A stretch of 50,309 nucleotides of DNA from an uncultured Sulfolobales archaeon (GTDB lineage Archaea; Thermoproteota; Thermoprotei_A; Sulfolobales; NBVN01). The stretch is from positions 1-50,309 of the forward strand of contig CALIBI010000031.1 in the NCBI GenBank assembly GCA_938045815.1, read 5' to 3'. The notes under the pieces are model-generated. The model did no database searches. It was not told the DNA's origin and was given only the letters and a program-made list of their open reading frames with translations. The position numbers and the translations under genes were made by a program. Positions 41,823 through 50,308 of the stretch are shown piece after piece; position 1 is the stretch's first letter, and every line of letters begins with the position of its first letter.

Positions 41823-41830
41823 CTTTATAA
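41823..41830 (+). promoter_or_regulatory. TATA box of iorAB
   Basis: CTTTATAA lies about 25-32 nt before ATG 41855. The spacing supports a leaderless message starting at that ATG and hence the longer N-terminus of IorA. Confidence 0.5.
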
Positions 41831-41854
41831 CGATTTACTGAAACAAATTAATCT

Positions 41855-43945
41855 ATGTTTAAAATACGAGGTTACGTGTTACTTAAATGTGGTGTTGTAG
41901 TGGTGCATATTGTTGGGTTAGATAAGCCGGGCTCTAGATTTCTTCTTCAAGGTAATGAAGCCGTAGCTAGGGGTGCTTTAGAGGGGGGAGTTCAAGTAGC
42001 TGCAGGATATCCTGGCACACCCTCCTCAGAAGTTATTGAAACTCTGGCTGAGATAGCTAAGGATTACGGAATATACGTGGAGTGGTCTATCAACGAGAAA
42101 GTAGCTTTTGATGTTGCTGTGGGGGCGGCGAGCGTTGGTGCTCGCGCTATAGTAACTGCTAAGAATGCTGGTGTTAACTGGTACATGGATATGTTCGCTA
42201 CCGTGGTTTACGGGGGACTCCCAGGAGGTCTTGTTGTGTATGCGGCTGACGATCCAGGAGCTTTTTACAGTTCTACAGAGCAAGACACTAGACCGCTGGC
42301 TAAAAGCGTAGGTGTTTTGATTCTGGAACCTGCTGATCAGGGAGAATCTAAGGAAATGGTGAGACTAGGTTTTGATTATTCGGAGAAATTCGAACTACCT
42401 GTCTTCGTGAGGTCAGTAACTAGAATCAGTCATTCTTCCGGTGACGTACTGTATGGTGAGATTAGGAAAGAAAGAAACAAAATCTTCTTTAACAGACACT
42501 ACGGGCTACCTTTCAGGTATAATGTTTACGGTCCCTACAGGTATAAGGGTGAGACAGGACCCTCAGCTAAGCATGCATGGCAATTAGAGAGGTTAGACGA
42601 GATTAGAGAATTTGTTGAGGAGTTACCGTTTAATCAGGTTGAGGAAGGTAACGCGGATGTCGGTATTATTGCGTCAGGTATAGGATACTCTTACGTCAAG
42701 GATGCTCTAGTGAGGCTAGATTGCGGTATTAAGCCGTGGGTTTTAAAGATAGGGACACCATACCCACTCCCAACTAGAAAAATATCTGAGTTCCTGAGAA
42801 ACTTAAAGAAAGTTCTAGTTATTGAGGAGGGAGACCCCTTCATCGAGGAACAAATCAAAGCTCTAAGTAAAGATTGTTGTCCTGATATCAAGATACTAGG
42901 TAGGGGGACAGGAACTATAAGAAGTTTCGGTGAGTTAGGACTCTCGCAAGTCTTGAAAGCTTTAGCTGATTTGACAGGTTCTAAGTCTTACGAGTTAGAT
43001 GATGAGAGAAGAAACGTTAAGGCCGAGATAAAGAAAATAGTTGCTCCAAGATCTTCCATGATGTGTGCTGGTTGTCCGCATCTAGGAACTTATTGGGTGC
43101 TCAGGTTCGCTCTACATAAGATAGTCAACAAATATAGAGACAGATTTAAAGGTGCTTGGATAGTTAACGGCGATATAGGTTGCTATGAGATGGGTGGTTA
43201 CGGGCTCTTCGCTAAAGAAATAGAACCACAAAAAGAAAAAGCTACACGTAGGGTAAGCATTGATAATCCTTATGAAATACTTGACTCTAATTACATTATG
43301 GGTGGTGGGATAGGTGTTGCTCAAGGTCAGTATCACGCGGGTTATCGTGAAGGTCCTATAGTAGCTGTAGCCGGTGATTCTACGTTCTTCCATGCATGCA
43401 TGCCAGCACTACTCAACGCGACATACAATAAGGCAGCTGTAACGTTCCTAGTACTAGATAATTCTTGGACTGCTATGACAGGTCATCAACCAGCACCAAC
43501 AACAGGCATTACAGCCACCGGCTCACCTAGCAAGGTTTACGGGATAGAAGAGATTGCTAGAGCGTTAGGAGTGGATGATGTGTGGGTTACTGATCCTTAT
43601 GACTTAAAGAAAGCTGAGGAAGTCCTGATAGGAGCTATGGAGAAGACAGTTAACGAGAATAAAACTACTTTAGTTATCTTTAAACGTGAGTGCGCGTTAC
43701 AAGTAGTTAGAAGACTTACTAGAGAAGGCAAGATAATAACTCACTACTTAGTTGATACAGATAAATGCGTAGGTTGTAGACTCTGTGTGCAGTTAGGTTG
43801 CCCTGCTGTTGGGTGGGATAAGAATTCTAAGAAAGCCTTCATAGACCCTACTCTATGTGTGTCGTGCTCTCTATGTGCTCAAGTATGTCCTGTGAAAGCA
43901 ATAAAGCCCTCTACGGAGAGGGTAGTTGGTGTTAAGGAGGTGTGA
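41855..43945 (+). CDS. iorA: Indolepyruvate:ferredoxin oxidoreductase alpha subunit
   Basis: A 696-aa subunit that decarboxylates aryl-pyruvates (from Trp, Phe, Tyr) to aryl-acetyl-CoA and reduces ferredoxin. The N-terminal pyrimidine-binding domain (about 20-220) has GYPGTPSSEVIE. The thiamine diphosphate site is GDIGCYEMGGYG and GDSTFFHA in the C-terminal half. The last 65 residues hold two [4Fe-4S] motifs, CVGCRLC and CVSCSLCAQVCP. The ATG at 41855 fits a TATA box; GTG codons about 17 residues in would also be possible. IorB follows, and the acyl-CoA synthetase subunit precedes. Confidence 0.95.
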   Translation: MFKIRGYVLLKCGVVVVHIVGLDKPGSRFLLQGNEAVARGALEGGVQVAAGYPGTPSSEVIETLAEIAKDYGIYVEWSINEKVAFDVAVGAASVGARAIVTAKNAGVNWYMDMFATVVYGGLPGGLVVYAADDPGAFYSSTEQDTRPLAKSVGVLILEPADQGESKEMVRLGFDYSEKFELPVFVRSVTRISHSSGDVLYGEIRKERNKIFFNRHYGLPFRYNVYGPYRYKGETGPSAKHAWQLERLDEIREFVEELPFNQVEEGNADVGIIASGIGYSYVKDALVRLDCGIKPWVLKIGTPYPLPTRKISEFLRNLKKVLVIEEGDPFIEEQIKALSKDCCPDIKILGRGTGTIRSFGELGLSQVLKALADLTGSKSYELDDERRNVKAEIKKIVAPRSSMMCAGCPHLGTYWVLRFALHKIVNKYRDRFKGAWIVNGDIGCYEMGGYGLFAKEIEPQKEKATRRVSIDNPYEILDSNYIMGGGIGVAQGQYHAGYREGPIVAVAGDSTFFHACMPALLNATYNKAAVTFLVLDNSWTAMTGHQPAPTTGITATGSPSKVYGIEEIARALGVDDVWVTDPYDLKKAEEVLIGAMEKTVNENKTTLVIFKRECALQVVRRLTREGKIITHYLVDTDKCVGCRLCVQLGCPAVGWDKNSKKAFIDPTLCVSCSLCAQVCPVKAIKPSTERVVGVKEV

Positions 43946-43949
43946 TTCA

Positions 43950-44570
43950 ATGAAGTATTACCACATAATGATAGCTGGTGTAGGAGGGCAAGGCAACCTC
44001 CTTCTCTCAAGAATCATAGGGGATGCAGCGATCTCTAAAGGTCTGAAGGTCAGGTTAGGGGAGACTTTCGGCGCAGCTCAAAGAGGAGGTTCCGTACATT
44101 CTCACGTCAGGGTAGGAGAGGAAGTTTATGGTCCGTTAATGCTTGAGGATGAAGCAGATGCCTTGCTAGCTCTAGAACCTCTTGAGGGGTTAAGGAGAGG
44201 TCTTCAGTACTTAAGGAAGGGTGGTTTAGCCGTACTAAATACCAGAAAGATTAACTCATTCGATACCAATGTAGGAGTTGCTGAGTACCCTAGTATAGAA
44301 GACATAATCAATTCTTTCAGAAAATTAGGAGCTAGAATAGTCCATCACGATTTCACTAAGATAGCTGAGGAGATAGGATACCCAAGACTAATGAACGTTG
44401 TTGTTTTAGGAGCGTTTGCCGGTATCGCTGAAAATGAACTCCCCTTCACTACAGAGGATTTAAAGACGGCTATAAGGAATAGGGTTCCACCAAGATGGGT
44501 CGAGTTGAACATACGTGCTTTCGATAAAGGTTATGAGTTCTCCAAGAAGTATTCAGAGTTTTCAATTTAA
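43950..44570 (+). CDS. iorB: Indolepyruvate:ferredoxin oxidoreductase beta subunit
   Basis: A subunit of about 206 aa of the same enzyme, of the gamma-domain type, starting with IMIAGVGGQGNLLLSRIIGD and containing GAAQRGGSVHSHVR, both typical for IorB. The frame is open from 43926 inside iorA. ATG 43950 is preceded by the strong Shine-Dalgarno site AAGGAGGTG (43935-43943) seven nt away and is the clear start. It is co-transcribed with iorA. Confidence 0.95.
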   Translation: MKYYHIMIAGVGGQGNLLLSRIIGDAAISKGLKVRLGETFGAAQRGGSVHSHVRVGEEVYGPLMLEDEADALLALEPLEGLRRGLQYLRKGGLAVLNTRKINSFDTNVGVAEYPSIEDIINSFRKLGARIVHHDFTKIAEEIGYPRLMNVVVLGAFAGIAENELPFTTEDLKTAIRNRVPPRWVELNIRAFDKGYEFSKKYSEFSI

Positions 44571-44576
44571 GCTAGT

Positions 44577-45530
44577 TTACGTTTTGAAAAGTTTAGTGCT
44601 GAAATACCTCGCGGCGTAATCCGGAAGAACAGTAACTATCTTTCCATTAATACCGAATCTCCTAGCCACTTTAATAGCAGCCACTACGTTAGCGCCTGAA
44701 GAAATTCCGACTGCAAGTCCCTCAAGTCTAGCTAGTTTTCTGCTCATTTCTATTGCCTCCGAAGAACTAACTACTTCGAAATGATCTACTAGGTACTTAT
44801 ACTTCTTAATTATGTTGGGTACGAAACCGTCTCCTACACCTTCTATTTCGTGTCTACCCCAGGGTCCTTCTACCCCCGTATAGAACCAATTATAAGCTAC
44901 AGGACATTCAGCAGGCTCCGCACCTACAACGAGAATCCGAGGATTAATCTCTTTAAGCTTCTTAGCAACTCCCACTAGTGTTCCGCCAGTACCTACGTGA
45001 GCTACGAAGGCATTTATGTTACCCAGCTGCTTAATTATCTCCTCACCAGTAGTTTCGTAATGTGCTTCAACATTCGCTTCATCATCCCACTGATCTAAAA
45101 AGACATATTTATCAGGATACTTTCTTTCAAGTTCTTTTCCGTACTCAAGAGCTTTAAAAGCGTCTGACTCACCGCCAGGCACCCTAACTATCTCTGCCCC
45201 ATAGTGCTCAATTAGTAAGAACCTTTCTCTACTCATCTCCTCAGGTATCACTATGACTACTCTATAGCCTAACGCAGCACCTAGTGCTGCGAAAGCTATT
45301 CCAGTATTACCTGTTGTCGCTACCACTATGGCTTTATCTCTACTTAATCTGCCTTCCCTCTCAGCTTTCTTAATCATGTAGAGAGCCATCCTATCCTTAA
45401 TACTACCTGAGGGATTCATAAACTCTAACTTAACCCAGACCTCAGCCTTCACGTCCTCAGGTATTACTCTCCTGAGTCTCACTACGGGGGTTTCACCTAC
45501 TATGTCTGCTATTGATTCACCTACCCTCAC
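44577..45530 (-). CDS. Cysteine synthase family PLP enzyme
   Basis: A 317-aa fold-type II pyridoxal-phosphate enzyme. The cofactor lysine is Lys45 in NPSGSIKDR, the phosphate region is GTGGTLVG, and the substrate loop is TTGNTGIA. Members make cysteine from O-acetylserine or, in some archaea, O-phosphoserine, or make cystathionine. It stands between convergent iorB and the divergent M19 dipeptidase gene, which shares its promoter region. Substrate preference is not clear from sequence. Confidence 0.9.
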   Translation of the reverse strand: MRVGESIADIVGETPVVRLRRVIPEDVKAEVWVKLEFMNPSGSIKDRMALYMIKKAEREGRLSRDKAIVVATTGNTGIAFAALGAALGYRVVIVIPEEMSRERFLLIEHYGAEIVRVPGGESDAFKALEYGKELERKYPDKYVFLDQWDDEANVEAHYETTGEEIIKQLGNINAFVAHVGTGGTLVGVAKKLKEINPRILVVGAEPAECPVAYNWFYTGVEGPWGRHEIEGVGDGFVPNIIKKYKYLVDHFEVVSSSEAIEMSRKLARLEGLAVGISSGANVVAAIKVARRFGINGKIVTVLPDYAARYFSTKLFKT

Positions 45531-45660
45531 CTACCTTCACCGTTAGTTCTTGTAGTGGGGAGCCTCCTTATATAAAATATTTCACGTGTCCAGAAGAAAC
45601 ACTATAGGTTACTCCATCATATTTTTAAGTTTTTGTGTTAGTGAGATAAGGTGGCAAGCT

Positions 45661-46674
45661 TTGTACCCCATCATAGATTTACATGAAGATGTCTCGACCT
45701 ATTTCCTGACTTTTGGCGGTGGCCAGCCTCTAGCAGATTTGGGGGTTGACGTAGTAGGTAGAGACGCTGACATACCTAAGTATGTTCGCGGTAATGTAAG
45801 AGTAGTTTTCTCTTCCATATTCCCTGGAACACACACTTTTGACGTGAAACAACTTAAGCAGAAAGAAAGAGATAGGTGGCTGCCTGGAGTTATTATGAGG
45901 TATCCTCAGCTACAGCTTTTCGAACATATCAAGATTTACTACTCACTCTCCGAAGCTTACAATATAAGGATTATTGAGTCTCTCAAGGATGCTGACGAAA
46001 TCATTAAATCAAGTGATTATAGTCTTGGTTTCCTTATTCATGTGGAAGGAGCTGACGCTATTGACGACCCCTACGACCTAGTTATTCTAAAGAAGTTGGG
46101 TGTGAGATCTCTCGGCTTAACCTGGAACTACAATAATAGATGGGCTTCCTCCTGCTTCTCAAGTAAGGACTACGGCTTAACTCCTGAGGGAGAAGAACTC
46201 GTTAAGCACGCTAATAAGTTAGGTATAGTGGTAGATTTAGCTCACGCAAGTAAGAAGACAATCATTGACGTACTTCAGGTTTCTAAGAAACCTGTTATGA
46301 TAAGTCACGCTAACGTTAAATCAGTACATGATCATAAGAGGAACGTGGATGACGAGATTCTAGAGCTTCTCTCACTAAATAAAGGCGTTATAGGGTTATC
46401 TTTCGTGAGTTCCTTCATATCTCCTAAGAAAAGATCAAGCCTTAACGATTTAATTAATCACTTCATGTACGTGTATGAGAGATTCGGTCCAAACATACTA
46501 GCTATAGGTTCCGATTTTCACGGTCTCTTAGGTCTTCCAAGCGTTGAGGGACTTGAGTCTATTGATAAGATTCAGACACTCCTGGAAATCTTAAGAAGTA
46601 AAGGTCTTAGTGAGTCAGACATTAGGAAAATAGCTTACGAGAACGCTCTCAGGTTGATGCGGGAAGTCTTCTAG
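45661..46674 (+). CDS. M19-family (renal-type) membrane dipeptidase
   Basis: A zinc dipeptidase of about 338 aa that cleaves dipeptides, including the Cys-Gly end of glutathione breakdown products. Zinc ligands are in DLHEDV right after the start, HVEGADA, DLAHASKK, SHANVKSVHDHKRN and the late IGSDFHG. The frame is open from GTG 45586 with a short hydrophobic prefix. However, AAGGTGG lies directly before TTG 45661 and a TATA-like CATATTTTTAAG is about 30 nt upstream, which favours TTG 45661 and a cytoplasmic enzyme. It ends one base before the convergent gamma-glutamyltransferase stop. Confidence 0.88.
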   Translation: MYPIIDLHEDVSTYFLTFGGGQPLADLGVDVVGRDADIPKYVRGNVRVVFSSIFPGTHTFDVKQLKQKERDRWLPGVIMRYPQLQLFEHIKIYYSLSEAYNIRIIESLKDADEIIKSSDYSLGFLIHVEGADAIDDPYDLVILKKLGVRSLGLTWNYNNRWASSCFSSKDYGLTPEGEELVKHANKLGIVVDLAHASKKTIIDVLQVSKKPVMISHANVKSVHDHKRNVDDEILELLSLNKGVIGLSFVSSFISPKKRSSLNDLINHFMYVYERFGPNILAIGSDFHGLLGLPSVEGLESIDKIQTLLEILRSKGLSESDIRKIAYENALRLMREVF

Positions 46675-48195
46675 CTAAAGCAGTCCTAGCGCAAGACCGT
46701 CTCCTCTCACATCAACGTAGCTAGCCTTAACCCTACCTCTAATCTCCGCGGCTGCAGCTACGCCAAGTCTTGAAGGGTATTTAACCTTACGTAGGATGTA
46801 TCCCTCAATAATCCCTTCCTCAAAACCTTCCTCGAATTCTATCGTGTTTGTTCCCGGATACCATATGAATCTAGGATATTCTATAGCTTCCTGCAGGTTC
46901 ATCCCGTACTTAAACATATTTTGAAAAATTTCTGCGTGTAGCTGGGGTCTGAAGTGACCTCCAGACAGTCCTAACGCGATCTCCTTATCTTCTGTTAGTA
47001 TTATCATAGCTGAGAGTGTGTGTAGTGGCTTCTTTAAGGGCGCTAATGAGTTCGGGTGATTAGGGACCAGATTAAAAGATGATGCTCTAGAGTTTAAGGT
47101 CACTCCATACGTAGGTTCTGTTATCTTGGAACCAAACGGGTAGAAGAGAGACTGTATTCCAGATACTATAGTTCCCTCTCTATCTATGACTGCAAAATAC
47201 GTCGTATCTCCGTCGGTATGAGAATTCCTGCCTTGTTTTGAAGAGTTATCATGTAGTAAGTTAATATCAAGCAACTCATCAATCTTAATACTCATGTATC
47301 GTGGATCCCCAACATAGATGTCTCTGAGCTTGTAGACAGTCTTAAATAGATTCACATACATTCTTAATCTGCTAATAGAGTTCGGCTTATCCATGCGTTC
47401 TCCCTCAAGAAGTTTCAGTAGCTGAAGGGTTGTTACGCCCTGAGTGTTGGGAGGCATCTCATATACCGTGATTTTATCTAGGTTTAGTTTTATGGGTTCT
47501 TCAATACTTGCTCTGTAATTCCTCATATCCTCATAACTAATTACTCCGCCTAAGGATCTCACGTACTCTGAGATCTTGACCGCTATATCGCCTTCATAGA
47601 AATACCTAGGGTTTTCTTTGATTAAATCTAGTGTTTTTACGATGTTATCGAATCTGACTAGTTGTCCTGGAGTATAATAGTGAATATTACTGTAGTAGGT
47701 TTTCCTAGAACCTACATCCTTAGTCAGCACGTCTTTAAAGTTGTTGAGAGCTGTAGCGAAGCTTGGCGGTATAGGGAAGCCTTTCTTGACGGAATTTATT
47801 ACTAAGTCTACAATCTTCCTCCACTCAAGAGATCCTAACTTCTCCCACATTACTCTGAGACCGTCAATCATTCCTGGCACAACTACTGATAGAGGTCCTT
47901 CTAGAGGGACTTCTTTAAGACCTAAAGACTTAACGAATTCTGAAGTCATTGAGGAAGGGGCGTAACCTGATCCATTGATGAACGTGATTCTCCCTTGAGG
48001 ATCCTTAACTAGAGCGAAGAAGTCTCCCCCTAAACCACCTAGGTGAGGTATATTAATAGAGAGCATGAGAGACACAGCCACAGAAGCATCTACAGCATTA
48101 CCCCCAAGCTCAAGAACCTTAACTCCTATGGATGAAGCTAAAGTAGTCTCACTAGCTACTACACCATCAGAAGAATAGAATGGAACCCTAAACAC
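46675..48195 (-). CDS. ggt: Gamma-glutamyltransferase
   Basis: A 506-aa N-terminal nucleophile hydrolase that removes gamma-glutamyl groups from glutathione-like compounds. Thr331 (GDTTYFAVID) is the expected autocleavage and catalytic threonine. LGGLGGDFFAL (52-62) and LSGGHFRPQLHAE in the small subunit are family marks. There is no signal peptide, so it is probably cytoplasmic, unlike many bacterial forms. Its end touches the dipeptidase gene; the two are consecutive steps in thiol-peptide breakdown. Confidence 0.9.
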   Translation of the reverse strand: MFRVPFYSSDGVVASETTLASSIGVKVLELGGNAVDASVAVSLMLSINIPHLGGLGGDFFALVKDPQGRITFINGSGYAPSSMTSEFVKSLGLKEVPLEGPLSVVVPGMIDGLRVMWEKLGSLEWRKIVDLVINSVKKGFPIPPSFATALNNFKDVLTKDVGSRKTYYSNIHYYTPGQLVRFDNIVKTLDLIKENPRYFYEGDIAVKISEYVRSLGGVISYEDMRNYRASIEEPIKLNLDKITVYEMPPNTQGVTTLQLLKLLEGERMDKPNSISRLRMYVNLFKTVYKLRDIYVGDPRYMSIKIDELLDINLLHDNSSKQGRNSHTDGDTTYFAVIDREGTIVSGIQSLFYPFGSKITEPTYGVTLNSRASSFNLVPNHPNSLAPLKKPLHTLSAMIILTEDKEIALGLSGGHFRPQLHAEIFQNMFKYGMNLQEAIEYPRFIWYPGTNTIEFEEGFEEGIIEGYILRKVKYPSRLGVAAAAEIRGRVKASYVDVRGDGLALGLL

Positions 48196-48284
48196 TTATC
48201 TCACCAAACTAGTAAGGATGCCTAAGATAATAAAGAAACGAAGTGCAGCAAAACACACACGAATTTAAAGTCTTAATATAGTTC

Positions 48285-48616
48285 GGGGGGCGGTGTCGGC
48301 TATAGCCCGCCTTCAGTACTACGGCGGCATGAAGCTTAACGGCCTACCCGCGCCTCGCGCGGTCCTCATCGGCGCTACTTGGCCTTGCTCCCGAGGGGAC
48401 AGCCGTTTCAACGCATCCGCCCCCATACTCAGCGGGTTACTGACACCTCGTTGCCGAAGTGTCCTCACCACCTCATCGACATCCGGGGGCGGCCGTGTCG
48501 TTTCTGTGCTGTTGCCGCGGGTCTCCCCGCACCCCTTACGGGGTCCTCGCACCGCGTGGAGGGCGGTGCTTCCTCAGGGACGTAAGCCCCGTAGCCGCCA
48601 GCCGACTCCGCCCCAG
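48285..48616 (-). ncRNA. rnpB: RNase P RNA
   Basis: This is the RNA of the tRNA 5'-processing ribozyme, about 332 nt. It is a sharp GC-rich island in AT-rich DNA, as structured RNAs are in thermophiles. The closing helix P1 is exact: GGGGCGG-A-GTCGGCT at the 5' end (48600-48614, minus strand) pairs with AGCCGAC-A-CCGCCCC at the 3' end (48287-48301). Conserved core segments appear in order: CTGAGGAAGCACCGCC (CR I), GCAACAGCACAGAAACGA (CR II/III), GAGCAAGGCCAAGTAG (CR IV) and GGCGGGCTATAGCCGA (CR V). The universal elements are in archaeal type A order. Several open frames inside are artefacts. Confidence 0.96.
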
Positions 48617-48633
48617 AATTAATGAGGCTTCAC

Positions 48634-48647
48634 AAAATATTAAATTT
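48634..48647 (-). promoter_or_regulatory. TATA element of the RNase P RNA gene
   Basis: On the minus strand AATTTAATATTTTG is about 25 nt before the RNase P 5' end. It lies over the stop codon of the upstream small gene. Confidence 0.5.
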
Positions 48648-48927
48648 TTGAGATTATCTTGAAATACCCAAATCTTAGGGGTTCTGTAGGGTCTTCTGGT
48701 TCATCATACTTAACTAACGTTGTTTCTAATCCTACCTCCCTAAAAACATATACGAGGTCCTCAATCCAGTCATAAATACCGCACCACATACAGAAATTAC
48801 CTGAAAACTTAACGATTATGATATCGTCTTTAATCTCGAGAAGTTCTGCTACTGCTTCCGGAGATCTCCGTTCGTTGTAGGTTTCAATACCTTTCTTAAT
48901 CAACTTAATTAACGTTTCCCCACTCAT
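48640..48927 (-). CDS. Small unknown protein with a CxxC motif
   Basis: A 95-aa protein that I cannot place in a family. After an N-terminal helix (residues 1-30) come IIIVKFSGNFCMWCGIYDWI, with Cys-x-x-Cys, and a helix-strand end. This is reminiscent of thioredoxin-like or NifU-like small folds but without a clear match. ATG with a GGGG stretch nearby and the close fit to RNase P RNA suggest a real, maintained gene. The CxxC could be redox-active or bind a metal. Confidence 0.65.
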   Translation of the reverse strand: MSGETLIKLIKKGIETYNERRSPEAVAELLEIKDDIIIVKFSGNFCMWCGIYDWIEDLVYVFREVGLETTLVKYDEPEDPTEPLRFGYFKIISKI

Positions 48928-49027
48928 TAGAGATCCTCCAGTATCTCTCTAGTTTAAAAGAAATTAACTTGTGATAAGATAAATATTGAGTGAGTTGATG
49001 GAGTGATGGTTACCTAAATAAAAAAGC

Positions 49028-50308
49028 TTATTTCTTTTTCACGAAAGCTAGTGCTAGTGAGATCAAAGCTAAAATTAAAGCTACTCCGCCTAAAGCCATC
49101 GATATCGTAATGTTTGCTGTAGCGCCTTCAAGACTTGAGACGCGGGAGCTTAATCCGCTAGTAGTGTTTTCCAGAGTTGAGACTCGATTATTCAGACCTC
49201 CTAAAGAGTTTTGAATACCAGTGACAGTATTTTGCAGTGAAGATACTGAATTGCTTAAGCTATTAACACTTGACGCTAACTGATTCAAGCTGGAATTCAG
49301 TTCTGTTAAGACTTTCTTACCTTCAAGTAATTCTTTGTAGGCTAGTAACTCACCATAGTAGCCTGTAGCCCACAACACTATATTTCTGAATAACCTCATA
49401 CCCTGCATGACGACGCCGTAATATATGTAAGTTAACCCAGACTGATAACCACCGTAAGGTGACTCGCCACTCACGATCACTTTATTCCCGTTGGGTAGAA
49501 TCTCTACAGCTAAGAGAGGAAATACTCCACTATCTCCGGGTGAGTATAGCTGGTGAAGCATTCCCGGAGCGCCTGGAGCTTTAGGCTGATGCTGAACTAT
49601 TTTTCCGTCTTCAGATGTCCTAACTACTATGTAGACGTTAGGTATTTTAACGTTTATAGGATTAACCCAAGTTCCGTCATCTGAGACTGCAGCAAGAGGT
49701 CCTGGACCGTGGAATAACGCTAACTTAGCACCGTAACCTAACTCAGCAACTTCTGGATCAGGATCTACGATTCCCACAACTCTGTAGGTTGCTTGAGCAT
49801 TAGAGACCATGTCTTCTACAGAAACATAATCTATTCTTAGGCGGGATCCCAGAGCTTCTGCAATCATATTAACTACCTGCTGCGCTATCTCACTGCCTTG
49901 TGCAGGGTAATCACTATCGCCAGCTAACCATATAGCTCTAGGCGTTTTATCAAACCACGAAACTAAAGCAGCAATCTCCTCTGGCGTGGATAACTTTAAC
50001 GCCTGCCCAATTATAACCATTTCAACGTCTTTCAAAGTAGTTGAGGTAAAACCACCATACCTAATCTCAGCATTATTCTTAACATAATCAGGAAGCTTTT
50101 CTAAATCTGCCTCACTAGATAGTAAGACAACCCAATTAGCCTCAGGAATCATCTTCATCATTTCAATCACCCCGCCGACAGTCTGACCGTGAGATAAGTC
50201 TATCAGTATACCTATCCCAACCTTAGCAGCTCTAAGTTGCGGAGCTACCAAGCCCGTAGCTGATACAAGAAGTAGTAATATTAGGATTGCTGTAGCCAAC
50301 CTACGCAT
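49028..50308 (-). CDS. Surface protein: signal peptide, alpha/beta domain, coiled coil, membrane anchor
   Basis: A 426-aa exported protein. Residues 1-27 are a signal peptide. Residues 28-310 form an alpha/beta domain with GILIDLSHGQTVGG, WLAGDSD and VIVSGESPYGG, recalling glutamine-amidotransferase-like domains of archaeal surface or ABC-associated proteins (no catalytic triad recognised). Residues about 330-395 are a Ser/Asn-rich coiled coil with Leu/Val heptads and N-glycosylation sites (NSS, NTT, NIT). A C-terminal membrane helix follows (about 400-422) with a Lys-rich end. ATG 50308 is one base from the window edge, so an earlier start cannot be excluded. It looks like an S-layer-stalk-type cell-envelope component; the function is unknown. 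Confidence 0.75.
   Translation of the reverse strand: MRRLATAILILLLLVSATGLVAPQLRAAKVGIGILIDLSHGQTVGGVIEMMKMIPEANWVVLLSSEADLEKLPDYVKNNAEIRYGGFTSTTLKDVEMVIIGQALKLSTPEEIAALVSWFDKTPRAIWLAGDSDYPAQGSEIAQQVVNMIAEALGSRLRIDYVSVEDMVSNAQATYRVVGIVDPDPEVAELGYGAKLALFHGPGPLAAVSDDGTWVNPINVKIPNVYIVVRTSEDGKIVQHQPKAPGAPGMLHQLYSPGDSGVFPLLAVEILPNGNKVIVSGESPYGGYQSGLTYIYYGVVMQGMRLFRNIVLWATGYYGELLAYKELLEGKKVLTELNSSLNQLASSVNSLSNSVSSLQNTVTGIQNSLGGLNNRVSTLENTTSGLSSRVSSLEGATANITISMALGGVALILALISLALAFVKKK

Noticed and set aside
48293-48662. Overlapping open frames on both strands in the GC-rich island near 48.3-48.66 kb
   Set aside because: They run through the RNase P RNA gene; the RNA pairing and core motifs explain the sequence, and the frames have no protein-like features.
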